Shown in pieces: positions 55,957 through 64,000 of a DNA stretch of 64,000 nt. The notes under the pieces are model-generated. The model made no database searches. It saw only the letters and a program-made list of their open reading frames with translations, and had not been told where the DNA came from. A program made the position numbers and the translations under genes. The stretch's first letter is position 1; each line of letters starts with the position of its first letter. Source of the DNA: Enterococcus innesii (GTDB lineage Bacteria; Bacillota; Bacilli; Lactobacillales; Enterococcaceae); NCBI GenBank assembly GCA_018982785.1, contig JAHHEN010000002.1:129001-193000 (forward strand), given 5' to 3'.

Positions 55957-57138
55957 ATGAAAGAAACGCAGAAAAAGCCGCATTCCTGGTTTTGGAAATG
56001 GTTTTTAAACAATCAAGCAGTGACCAGCTTGCTGGTCATTTTATTGATTCTCTTGATTTTGCTGCTCTTTACGAAAGTGTCGTATTTGTTTGAACCTGTC
56101 TGGCAATTTTTAGCTATCGTCGGATTGCCAATCATTTTGGCGGGCATTTTATATTACTTGATGAATCCAACTGTTGACTACTTAGAACGCAAAGGGATCA
56201 AGCGAATCTACAGTATTTTCGGTCTCTTTATTTTAGTGGTTGGTCTGATCGTCTGGGGTGTGGTGGTGATCATCCCTAAGATTCAAGAGCAATCCATGAG
56301 TTTTGCGGATAATTTGCCAGGCTACTTGACGATTATTGAGAATAAGGTAAATGAAATCTTGTCTGATCCAATCTTCTCGCAAGTCCAAGAGCAGATCGAA
56401 GCTTCCAATGAGAAGCTGATTTCTTCTCTGACGGATATCGTCCAAAACCTTTCCCGCAGCACGATTCAAAATCTAGGCAGTTTCTTCGGGGCCGTTGCGA
56501 CGATCGTTTTAGCGGTCATTACCATGCCGTTTATTTTGTTCTACCTACTGAAAGATGGCCGCAAACTAGCCCCTTATTTTGTCAAATTTTTACCAACCAA
56601 AATGCGCCAGCCGTCACTGATCGTTTTAAAAGAAATGAATGACCAGGTATCCTCCTATATTCGGGGACAGCTGACAGTGGCGTTTGCGGTCGCAGTGATG
56701 TTTATGATCGGCTTTAGTATTATTGGCTTAGATTATGCCATCACACTAGGCATTGCAGCTGGCTTTTTAAATTTGATCCCTTATTTAGGATCTTTTTTGG
56801 CCATGATTCCAGCGGTCTTTTTAGGAATTGTTGGTGGGCCGGTATTGCTGATCCAAGTCCTGATCGTCTTTGTCATTGAGCAGACCATTGAAGGACGCTT
56901 GATCTCACCGTTAGTTTTAGGAAACGAATTGTCGATCCATCCTGTCACGATTCTTTTAGTCCTCTTGACTTCAGGAAAACTATTTGGCCTTGTTGGGGTC
57001 ATTTTAGGGATTCCTGTCTATGCAGCTGCCAAGGTGATCATTACCCATGTATTTGAATGGTATACGCGGGTTTCCTCCTTGTATGAAGACGAAGAACCGA
57101 TCCCCGAAGCACCATCAGAGGAGACACCCGAAGTCTAG
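55957..57138 (+). CDS. AI-2E family (PerM) transporter
   Basis: 393 residues with about eight helices and the AI-2E/PerM pattern: N-terminal helices, a soluble helical segment (~110-165), then conserved RGQLTVAFAVAVMF, LGIAAGFLNLIPYLGSFLA and a late GRLISPLVLG. The family includes proteins that export autoinducer-2 or ions; the substrate here is unknown. ATG 55957 behind TAGGAGGCAAAGAATGTC. Co-transcribed with the EIIA-like gene. Confidence 0.88.
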   Translation: MKETQKKPHSWFWKWFLNNQAVTSLLVILLILLILLLFTKVSYLFEPVWQFLAIVGLPIILAGILYYLMNPTVDYLERKGIKRIYSIFGLFILVVGLIVWGVVVIIPKIQEQSMSFADNLPGYLTIIENKVNEILSDPIFSQVQEQIEASNEKLISSLTDIVQNLSRSTIQNLGSFFGAVATIVLAVITMPFILFYLLKDGRKLAPYFVKFLPTKMRQPSLIVLKEMNDQVSSYIRGQLTVAFAVAVMFMIGFSIIGLDYAITLGIAAGFLNLIPYLGSFLAMIPAVFLGIVGGPVLLIQVLIVFVIEQTIEGRLISPLVLGNELSIHPVTILLVLLTSGKLFGLVGVILGIPVYAAAKVIITHVFEWYTRVSSLYEDEEPIPEAPSEETPEV

Positions 57139-57178
57139 CAACTTCGAATGTAAAAGAGTCCATACGTATTATCAACGG

Positions 57179-57210
57179 TACAGCCTTTTTCTGTGGGCTG
57201 TATCTTTTTT
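57179..57210 (+). terminator. Intrinsic terminator of the AI-2E operon
   Basis: TACAGCC and GGCTGTA pair around a 10-nt loop, followed by TCTTTTTT. Confidence 0.75.
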
Positions 57211-57374
57211 GTGCGGATAAAACAACCAGTATCGTTATAAACTGAATAGCGTATAAATTTGAGTAGACTATGAGAGGTGGGGCTGACAGAAACGCTGCCC
57301 ACTTATTTCCAGAAAGAGGATCGAAAGGTGTCTCGAAACGGATTGACTTCTAAGGATCAAATAAATATAATTGA

Positions 57375-57397
57375 GTTATATAAATTGTTTATATAAC
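57375..57397. promoter_or_regulatory. Perfect inverted repeat, probable operator of the TetR regulator
   Basis: GTTATATAAA (57375-57384), TTG, TTTATATAAC (57388-57397): 10-nt perfect arms, 22 nt before the TetR gene. Position and symmetry suit autoregulation by a TetR dimer. Confidence 0.75.
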
Positions 57398-57418
57398 TAA
57401 GGTATAGGAGTATGATGG

Positions 57419-57988
57419 ATGCCAAAACAACGAATAACAAAGGAAATGGTGGTTGATGCTGCTTTTGAGATTGCACGAAAAGGCGGTATGGAGCAAGTGA
57501 TTGTCAAGAACATTGCTGAGACGTTAGGCTGTTCAGTCCAACCCATTTATAGTTACTGCACCAATATGGAGGGGCTGCGGACCGAGGTAGAACAGAGAGC
57601 ACGGCAATTTTTACAAGAGTATTTAGCAGCCCATATTGACAAGCGTGATTTGTTTCGTAGTACCGGACATGCGTATGTGCAACTGGCGAAAGAAGAACCC
57701 CATATTTTGAGAATTTTTGTCTTACAAAAAAGAGCGAATGTTTCTTCATTAGAAGAGCTGTATCAGTTGGAAACGAATCCTCAAGTAGCAAAAAGGATTG
57801 CCGCCGATTTGAACATTAGCATAGAAACCGCCAAACAGCTACACTTGCATATGCTGATTTACACCATCGGAATCGGCACGATTTTCTCAGTAACGACACC
57901 CGGTATTCCACTAGATGAAATCTATGCACAACAGGAAAAAGCGTACGAAATGTTTTTGAAACAGGCAATAGATTCCACAGAAAAATAA
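57419..57988 (+). CDS. TetR/AcrR family transcriptional regulator
   Basis: 189 residues. N-terminal TetR HTH (~8-55): MVVDAAFEIARKGGMEQVIVKNIAETLGCSVQPIYSYC. The C-terminal ligand-binding part is helical, with no recognisable ligand motif. ATG 57419 is best spaced behind AGGAG (57406-57410). The flavodoxin gene follows after 33 nt in the same direction, so it likely controls itself and the flavodoxin through the upstream operator. Confidence 0.87.
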   Translation: MPKQRITKEMVVDAAFEIARKGGMEQVIVKNIAETLGCSVQPIYSYCTNMEGLRTEVEQRARQFLQEYLAAHIDKRDLFRSTGHAYVQLAKEEPHILRIFVLQKRANVSSLEELYQLETNPQVAKRIAADLNISIETAKQLHLHMLIYTIGIGTIFSVTTPGIPLDEIYAQQEKAYEMFLKQAIDSTEK

Positions 57989-58021
57989 GTCGCAGTCCTA
58001 ACTGCAGGGAGGAGTTCCCCA

Positions 58022-58558
58022 ATGAAAAACGGCATTATTGTTTACCAATCGAAATACGGCGCTGTCAAAAAGTATGTTCACTGGCTTCAAGAAGCAACAG
58101 GTTTTTCTAGCGTAGAAACTCCAAAAGCGAAAATAGCTGAAGTAATGGATTATGACACAATTATCTTCTGTGGGGGAATCTATGCTTCCGGCATTGCTGG
58201 ACTGTCCTTTTTAAAAAAGAATAGCAACCAGCTAAAAGACAAAGAGATACTTATCTTTTGTGCGGGAGCCTCTGCTTCTGAAGAAGATGTGGTGAAAAAA
58301 CTCAGAGAACAGAATCTCACGGGTCCGCTAAAGGACATTCCCCTTTTTTACGGAAGAGGGCAATGGCAGGAAAGCAAAATGACCTTTTTTGATCGAACCT
58401 TAGTGAAAATGTTAAGAAAAGCGTCCGCTAAAAAAGAGCCACACACCTATGACCCACAGACGAAGGCGCTCATGGAAGCCAATGGACAGGATTGTGATTG
58501 GACGGATAAAAAGTACTTGGTTCCGTTGGTGAATTATTTGGAACAGGAACTGTTTTGA
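58022..58558 (+). CDS. Flavodoxin domain protein (HemG-like)
   Basis: 178 residues. The FMN phosphate loop is YQSKYGAVKKY (~8-18), with IIFCGGIYASGIAG and FCAGASASEED as the further FMN-binding loops. The length and form resemble the flavodoxin_5 (protoporphyrinogen oxidase HemG-like) group. Predicted soluble electron carrier or oxidoreductase; the partner is unknown. ATG behind GGGAGGAGTTCCCCA. Pairs with the TetR regulator. Confidence 0.85.
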   Translation: MKNGIIVYQSKYGAVKKYVHWLQEATGFSSVETPKAKIAEVMDYDTIIFCGGIYASGIAGLSFLKKNSNQLKDKEILIFCAGASASEEDVVKKLREQNLTGPLKDIPLFYGRGQWQESKMTFFDRTLVKMLRKASAKKEPHTYDPQTKALMEANGQDCDWTDKKYLVPLVNYLEQELF

Positions 58559-58730
58559 AAGAGCAAACATGTTTTTTGAGGTTTTATGAATCAAAGGAAC
58601 AATGATAAGTCAGAGAAAAAAATGAAGTGTTCTTACTACGCATTTATGTTCTGTTTGCTACCAAGAATTTGCCAATATATTCTTAGAAAGTTTTCAATCT
58701 ATTTCTAAAAATCAATGATTAAATTGAATA

Positions 58731-58775
58731 CCGATCACGCATGGGCTGATGCCTTATGTGTGATCGCTTTTTTTG
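58731..58775 (+). terminator. Intrinsic terminator of the TetR-flavodoxin unit
   Basis: GATCACGCAT and ATGTGTGATC pair (one G-U) around a 13-nt loop, followed by GCTTTTTTTT. Confidence 0.8.
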
Positions 58776-59121
58776 TTTTTACCCACATCGCTTATCCCAT
58801 TAGAAAAAGAGATGCAACGGCTTCCTTTTTTAGTTTCTCAGTTAACTACATCCAATGAGGTCGTTTTTTTGCTTTGAATGAGGCAAATTTTTGTGAAGTT
58901 GAGGGGGACATCAGCTCTTTCAAGTGCTAGAAAAATAAGTTACAAAGCTATCGCTGGCTTCTTAATGGTCCACTTTTTAAATGCCAAAAATCTTCTATTT
59001 CGCGCTTTTTCAATGCTTTAAAGGATTTGACACATTGCTGCAAGAAATACATATGGTCGAGAAAAACATCGGTTGCGTATACTGAATCTAAGACAAAAGA
59101 AAACCTTGTGAGGTCAACAAA
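58776..59121. other. Noncoding stretch upstream of the ROK gene
   Basis: No gene supported on either strand. A TTGACA at 59027-59032 has only a weak -10 (ACATAT, 59049-59054). TATACT at 59078-59083 is a second -10 candidate. The start codon of the ROK gene follows. The piece near 58800-58960 may be a remnant, but I recognise no family. Confidence 0.5.
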
Positions 59122-60012
59122 ATGTGGATTTTAGCAATTGATATTGGCGGTACTGCTATTAAATGTGGGTTAGTGAATAGTCAGGGGGAACGTAAACAAT
59201 TGACTCAATTTCCCATGAACAAGGAATATTCCACAGTCACGCAACGTATATGTCGACAGATCGATGCATGTTATGCAGCAGCATTTGATGGCATTGCTAT
59301 TAGCTCAACGGGACTTGTTGATCCCCGAAGCCAAGAAATCGGCATGACATCCCCTTTATATGAAGGATTTGGTAAAAGACTGGTTAAGCATTTGCGCAGT
59401 ACATACCAATGTCCAGTGGCTGCCGAAAATGATGGCAACTGTGCGTTATTGGCAGAAAAGTGGTTGGGTCACGCTCAAAATTGTGCGTCCTTTGCGACAA
59501 TTGTTCTAGGTACATCCGTTGGCGGTGGCTTGATGATCGATCATCAACTGGTTCGCGGCAAACACTTACTAGCAGGAGAGTTTGGGTATATGCTTTTTCC
59601 GACCGAAAGGAAGGATTGGGAACTTTGGAGCATCGCAGGGTCAACCAGAACCTTAGTAGAGAAAACAGCAAAACGCATCGGAGACCCAACAATCAATGGT
59701 CAGCGTATTGATACACTGGTTCAAGAACAAGATCCGCGATGTCTGCCAGTAGTAGCTGATTTTGTCGATAAGCTGGCGGCAGCTTGCTATAGCCTGCAAT
59801 ATATGATTGATCCGGAAATCATCTTGATTGGCGGTGGAATCAGTGCGAGCCGTTTCTTGATCCCACATGTAAACGCACGATTAGCTATGATTGCTGAGCA
59901 GATTCCCAGTACGGTTATCGTGCCAAAAATTTGTGCCTGTCGTTTCGGCAATGAATCTAATTTGTTGGGGGCTTGTTATAACTGGTTAAGAATATACAAG
60001 CCTGATAGCTGA
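59122..60012 (+). CDS. ROK family sugar kinase / regulator-like protein
   Basis: 296 residues. ATP loop AIDIGGTAIKCGLVN (~4-18), catalytic Asp in AENDGNCALLAE, GTSVGGGLMID, and a C-terminal IILIGGGISAS. The zinc-binding CxCGxxGC usual in many ROK glucokinases is absent, as in BglK-type kinases. No HTH at the N-terminus, so kinase rather than NagC-type repressor. Together with the next genes it suggests phosphorylation of an amino sugar or disaccharide. ATG behind TTGTGAGGTCAACAAA. Confidence 0.85.
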   Translation: MWILAIDIGGTAIKCGLVNSQGERKQLTQFPMNKEYSTVTQRICRQIDACYAAAFDGIAISSTGLVDPRSQEIGMTSPLYEGFGKRLVKHLRSTYQCPVAAENDGNCALLAEKWLGHAQNCASFATIVLGTSVGGGLMIDHQLVRGKHLLAGEFGYMLFPTERKDWELWSIAGSTRTLVEKTAKRIGDPTINGQRIDTLVQEQDPRCLPVVADFVDKLAAACYSLQYMIDPEIILIGGGISASRFLIPHVNARLAMIAEQIPSTVIVPKICACRFGNESNLLGACYNWLRIYKPDS

Positions 60013-60149
60013 CTTGTAAAAAAGCATTGTTTTTTTTATTGAAATAAAGCGTATTTTATTAGAGTATCATACATTCTTTTCTCCTAAATAAGTACCGATA
60101 AATGAAAGCGTTTTTGAGCTTTCGAAATAACAGAGAATAGGTGATGCAA

Positions 60150-62411
60150 ATGGGAAAGTACACGGAACTGAATCGTCAAAAACTATTTAGGGGAATCATT
60201 CGTGCCATCAGCTCTTATTTAATCGTGTTTTTAGTGCCTTTTTTAGCCGTGTCATGGATTTGGTATGATACCTCTGTCAAAAGTATCAATGAACAGGTGA
60301 TGCTGACCGCTAGAAACCAATTGATTCAGTTGAAATATTCTTTAGAAAATACGTTTATTCAATTGAATTATCTGACCCAAAAAATGACCAATGATCATGT
60401 TGTCTCATTGACATATTTGCAGCATCCTTACTTGACCAAAGAAGCAAGAGAGGCCATGCAAACATACAAAATCACCAACGACTTAGTCGAAGAAGTCTAT
60501 TTATATTATAAAGAGTCCCCAGCAACCTTGTATTCAACCGTCGGATCATTCTCTTTTGACACATTTTTGAAAAAAGTACTGCCGAAAAATGAAATGGGCC
60601 AGGAACAGTTAGCCGCACAATTGGATTCCTCAGCGCCTACATTGTTGACATTAGAAGGCGCCGGTGAGGAGCAGCGTTATTCCCGCTTCTTTTATATCGT
60701 TCCCATTCAAAGTGAAGAGATGACTGTCTATGGCTCAGCGATCTATGAAATCAAAGAGAACAATTTGAAGAGAATTCTTGATCTCAGCAATAACGATGGG
60801 ATCAGTAACACCTATATTATCAATGATGAGTACCAGTTATTAGCCAGTACCACCAATGATGAGTTAGCGCGCTTTTTGAATCATCCCGATCGCATGAAAA
60901 AAGGCATTCAAACAGGACGAATGCGGTTTGAACAATCGACGTATTTTGTTCAAGCAATTGCCAATAAAGAATTGAATATTTCAGTGGTAGCCGTTGCTAA
61001 TCCGAATCAAGCGCTGGCATCGGTTAACCGTGTACAAGAGCAGTTCGTCCTAGTGTTTATCGCCATATTGTTTACGGGGATCACCGCAGTCGTGATACTT
61101 GGTTTACGAAGTTATCGGCCGATTCGCAAAATAGAGAATCTAGTTCAGGAGTTTCATCGGGACCCCAAAATGACCCTTCATTCGATGGATGATGTCCATA
61201 ATACCTTGGCGGCATTTTTGGTTGAGCACCAAGAACTGCATCAGGAAGTCCGCCTGCAAACACCTCATGCCAGAGAGCAAGTGTTGCGCAAATTAATGAG
61301 CGGACGTTTTCGGTCCGAGCAAGAATTGGGTCTGCTTTTGGAAGCAGTTCATGTCTGCTTTCCTAAGTCAAACTACTTTGTGATCGCCATTGATACGAAA
61401 ACTGTGGATTCCAAAGCCAAGCAAGGAGATAAAAAATTTCTGATCGATTATATCGAGGAAATCAAAGAGGCAGATTATACGGCATATGCGACGGAAATTT
61501 TGTCCAAAGAAATGCTAGCGTTGACCGTAGGGTTTGTTGATGGCAAAGAACAAAAAGAAATTGTGGATGCCATTGCGGAAAAAATTACCCATGCGATCTC
61601 TCTAACACCCGCAATGGGTGTCGGGATGACGGTCGATCAACTAACGGCTATTAATGAATCGTATATCGAAGGATTGGCGGCACTGGAAAATCAAGGAAGT
61701 CAAGGGAAGCAAATCAGCTACTATGCGGAACTTTCCCAAGAGACCAATCATTTGCCAATCAATTATCCAGACAATCAAAAATTAAAATTGATCCAAGCCT
61801 TGAATCAAGGAAATATTGAGATTGCCAGTGAAACGATCCAGCGGTTGATCGAAGAAGGCGAGAGTAAACAGACTTCGCCGCGTGTCCAAAAAATGTATGG
61901 CTACTACTTGTTGAATACGATCGCACAAGTCGGCGGTGAATTGGTGGGGGCAGAAGTACTGCATACCGCTTCTGAAAGTGCTGATTTCAACAGCTTGAAT
62001 CAATTGCAAACGGCCTTGTTAACGATTGCCCAGCAGATTTGCACGAAAGTGCAGAAACAACCGCTGGATGATGAGTCGGAAATGAATGAGAAAATCTTCA
62101 GTTTTATCCAAGAAAATTACCATTCCTCTCAGCTATCGCTAGAATCGGTGGCAGAAGAAGTGGGTGTATCTGTCTCTTATGTCAGCCGTTTTGTAAAAAA
62201 AGAAAGCGGCAAAACCTTCTCCAAATATATTCAAGAACTACGGCTGAAAAAAATCAAAGAGGAACTGATTGAGACAGATTTGCCGATCAAAGAAATTATT
62301 CGCAACAATGGGTATTATGATGTTTCCAATTATACGAGAAAGTTCCGAAAAATAGTGGGTGTGACACCAGGGCAATACCGTGAAATGAACCAAAAAATGA
62401 GAAATTATTGA
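60150..62411 (+). CDS. Membrane-anchored AraC-family regulator
   Basis: About 753 residues. First helix ~22-42 (SSYLIVFLVPFLAVSWIWY), extracellular dCache-like sensor ~45-290, second helix ~300-322, then a cytoplasmic linker and C-terminal AraC HTH (~650-745: LSLESVAEEVGVSVSYVSRFVKKESG, then IKEIIRNNGYYDVSNYTRKFRKIVGVTPGQYR). This plan matches regulators that sense extracellular sugars and switch on adjacent importers. ATG 60144 is possible; 60150 has the better spacing behind AGGTGA. The GH20 gene follows after 19 nt. Confidence 0.87.
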   Translation: MGKYTELNRQKLFRGIIRAISSYLIVFLVPFLAVSWIWYDTSVKSINEQVMLTARNQLIQLKYSLENTFIQLNYLTQKMTNDHVVSLTYLQHPYLTKEAREAMQTYKITNDLVEEVYLYYKESPATLYSTVGSFSFDTFLKKVLPKNEMGQEQLAAQLDSSAPTLLTLEGAGEEQRYSRFFYIVPIQSEEMTVYGSAIYEIKENNLKRILDLSNNDGISNTYIINDEYQLLASTTNDELARFLNHPDRMKKGIQTGRMRFEQSTYFVQAIANKELNISVVAVANPNQALASVNRVQEQFVLVFIAILFTGITAVVILGLRSYRPIRKIENLVQEFHRDPKMTLHSMDDVHNTLAAFLVEHQELHQEVRLQTPHAREQVLRKLMSGRFRSEQELGLLLEAVHVCFPKSNYFVIAIDTKTVDSKAKQGDKKFLIDYIEEIKEADYTAYATEILSKEMLALTVGFVDGKEQKEIVDAIAEKITHAISLTPAMGVGMTVDQLTAINESYIEGLAALENQGSQGKQISYYAELSQETNHLPINYPDNQKLKLIQALNQGNIEIASETIQRLIEEGESKQTSPRVQKMYGYYLLNTIAQVGGELVGAEVLHTASESADFNSLNQLQTALLTIAQQICTKVQKQPLDDESEMNEKIFSFIQENYHSSQLSLESVAEEVGVSVSYVSRFVKKESGKTFSKYIQELRLKKIKEELIETDLPIKEIIRNNGYYDVSNYTRKFRKIVGVTPGQYREMNQKMRNY

Positions 62412-62430
62412 AAGTATGAGGGAAAATGAG

Positions 62431-63732
62431 ATGAACAAACAAGTTGATTTGACAGAAGCTCAGCAACGAGCAGCCGTCTTTTTTGAGGAAATAGGTTGGC
62501 AGTCGGCGAAAGATCCGTTACCGAAAATAGTGGTCGATCCGCAGCTGGATGCTGATTTTCGATTTGAAAACCAAACAATCAGTGTGTCCTCGCCAGAACA
62601 TGCCTTTTACGCGTTAACCAAATATGGCCGAGATCAGGCGACGGATCAATTAGCACAGAAAAGCTATCTAGCAGCGCTTAAAGAACGCTGTCTGATGATC
62701 GATATCGGGCGCAAATTCTATTCGCTAGCTGATTTGAAAGCAATCATCCGCAGCATGGCTTGCTTCCAATTCACGCATCTGCAACTTCATTTTTCGGAAA
62801 ACGAAGGCTTTCGGATTGAATCCCAGCAATTTCCAGAAATTGTTTCGGAAGAATATTTGACCAAGCAGGAGATTCGTGAATTGATTGCGTATGCCCAAAA
62901 CCATGAAATTGCCATCATCCCTGATTTTGATTCTCCTGGTCATTTGCGACAAGTGTTGGCTCAAAAACCTCAGTGGCAATTGCCGACAGCAGCTGGCACG
63001 CGTGATGATCGAGCACTAAACATTTTGGATTCAGAAGCGGTAGCCTTTATTCAGGAAGTTTATCGGGAATATGCGCAACTGTTTGAAGACAGCACTTATT
63101 TTCACATCGGGGCCGATGAGTTTATTGATTTTGACCAGTTAGAAAACTTTCCACAAATGATCGAAGCAGCCCGCGAGCGCTATGGGGAAAAAGCCAGCGG
63201 AATCGAAGTCTTTATTGATTATGTCAATGAGCTGGCGGTCTTTGTTGAAAGTCTCGGCTTTGTTGTGCGGGTCTGGAATGATGGTTTTTACCGCTTGAAT
63301 CGCCAAGAGCAGACAACGTTGACGGAGAATTGCCAAATCTCCTATTGGACCCGTTGGAACCAAAATATGGCGCCGGCGGAAGTCTTTTTTGAAAAGGGCT
63401 ATACCATGATCAATCACAATGATAATTTTTTCTATTATGTCTTAGGAGAAGCGGCAGGGTATACCTATCCAACTTACGAAAAAATCAGCAATGAATTCCA
63501 GTTGACGACGTTTGCCAATGGACAACAAGTTGGACAGGAACAGCTTGCCCAAACACAGGCGATCGCTTTATCCGTCTGGGCGGATGTACCTGAGGCTCAG
63601 ACTAGCCGTGAAGTGATCCAAGCGATTTTTTGGCTCCAAGCGGCCATTAGCCAAAAAGTTTATAATGAGCCAAACCGACCAAAAGAGACATTTCAAAAGC
63701 TTTATGATGGGTGGGAAGCGACATTCAGCTGA
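62431..63732 (+). CDS. GH20 beta-N-acetylhexosaminidase (cytoplasmic)
   Basis: 433 residues. GH20 catalytic pair Asp-Glu in YFHIGADEFIDF (near residue 222-225). The N-terminal part (~10-85) is the GH20b-like domain, then the barrel: ERCLMIDIGRKFYSLADLK, IAIIPDFDSPGHL, VVRVWNDGFY, YWTRWNQN. No signal peptide, so it acts on imported beta-GlcNAc oligosaccharides. ATG 62431 behind GAGGGAAAATGAG. In the same direction as the ROK and AraC genes; all three suit an amino-sugar utilisation locus. Confidence 0.9.
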   Translation: MNKQVDLTEAQQRAAVFFEEIGWQSAKDPLPKIVVDPQLDADFRFENQTISVSSPEHAFYALTKYGRDQATDQLAQKSYLAALKERCLMIDIGRKFYSLADLKAIIRSMACFQFTHLQLHFSENEGFRIESQQFPEIVSEEYLTKQEIRELIAYAQNHEIAIIPDFDSPGHLRQVLAQKPQWQLPTAAGTRDDRALNILDSEAVAFIQEVYREYAQLFEDSTYFHIGADEFIDFDQLENFPQMIEAARERYGEKASGIEVFIDYVNELAVFVESLGFVVRVWNDGFYRLNRQEQTTLTENCQISYWTRWNQNMAPAEVFFEKGYTMINHNDNFFYYVLGEAAGYTYPTYEKISNEFQLTTFANGQQVGQEQLAQTQAIALSVWADVPEAQTSREVIQAIFWLQAAISQKVYNEPNRPKETFQKLYDGWEATFS

Positions 63733-63884
63733 TTGTTAGAGGAATTGGGTGAAAGGGCGCATCGCTAACAATCCCTGTTGCTTTCTTTATGCTGAATAAG
63801 TATAGCGACAAGTGAAACAACAGCCAATAGTATTTTTGATAAAATGAACGTAACTCCGAGTGAGGGGAGAAATGGAGCAAATAA

Positions 63885-64000
63885 GTGATCATAGATATTC
63901 AACCGTTGAAGAGAAAAGATATTCTTGAAATGGATCAAATGTTTTTAAAGCAAGGGTGGCCTTCTCGCCAGCAGCTCTTGATGGAGTATTTAAATGAGCA
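63885..64000 (+). CDS. Partial GNAT-like acetyltransferase (cut by the window end)
   Basis: Only ~38 residues are visible (VIIDIQPLKRKDILEMDQMF, then GWPSRQQLLMEYLNE). Start GTG 63885 behind GGAG. The pattern resembles the N-terminal part of a GNAT protein, but too little is present to be sure. Confidence 0.45.
   Translation, partial: MIIDIQPLKRKDILEMDQMFLKQGWPSRQQLLMEYLNE

Overview
The window looks like a chromosome segment of a low-to-mid GC Firmicute, most likely an Enterococcus. The evidence is gene content and order (ddl-murF-cshA-acpS-alr-mazF, an Opp system with a TnpB-like gene behind oppF, an Lsa-type ABC-F gene, a CiaRH-type two-component system), strong AGGAGG ribosome binding sites, TTG/GTG starts, and compact operons closed by intrinsic terminators. 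I cannot fix the species. No prophage, CRISPR array, rRNA, tRNA or intact insertion sequence was seen.

Layout. 1-5.2 kb: methionine importer metNIQ, an Mga-like regulator, a DUF960 protein and ribosomal protein L25 (rplY). 5.5-8 kb: RsuA-type pseudouridine synthase, HAD phosphatase, udk and a probable small RNA. 8-16.2 kb: a CiaRH-like two-component system with a GNAT gene, divergent from a VTC / DUF4956 / beta-helix lipoprotein operon and a MacB-like ABC exporter. Both divergent promoters carry TTTAAG-N5-TTTAAG repeats, the CiaR box, each exactly 10 nt upstream of a -10. 16.3-27 kb: YqxD-like protein, AarF-like kinase, ddl, murF, cshA, acpS, alr, mazF, a DUF2500-like protein and rlmN. 27-37.2 kb: a peptide locus with DUF969/DUF979/pcp and oppA-(DUF3899)-oppBCDF, ending in a TnpB-like gene. 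37.2-46.3 kb: Nudix regulator, metG, a yybP-ykoY (Mn2+) riboswitch with a P-type ATPase, and an Lsa-like ABC-F gene behind an attenuator. 46.7-53.9 kb: Ugp-type ABC importer with an embedded metallo-beta-lactamase-fold hydrolase and a 5'-nucleotidase. 53.9-64 kb: small hypotheticals, lactonase, GutA-like EIIA, AI-2E exporter, TetR/flavodoxin pair, ROK kinase, membrane AraC regulator, GH20 hexosaminidase and a cut-off GNAT gene.

Most striking system. The gene after oppF (36092-37089) is a TnpB homologue without an intact RuvC centre: the first catalytic Asp position reads Val and the C-terminal zinc ribbon plus last Asp are missing. It has no TnpA or transposon ends, is coupled to oppF, and is followed by a structured RNA whose presumed guide begins TAATTAT. 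The same seven bases follow a TTTAA motif inside the oppA promoter, between its -35 and -10. This fits a TldR (TnpB-like nuclease-dead repressor) with a guide RNA that would shut off its own opp operon.

Caution on sequence quality. Six genes (HAD phosphatase, ciaR, aarF-like, acpS twice, tldR, and the start of the first Ugp permease) are each repaired by adding one base, in nearly every case to a homopolymer run. Because acpS is normally essential, these look like under-called homopolymers in the assembly rather than true pseudogenes.
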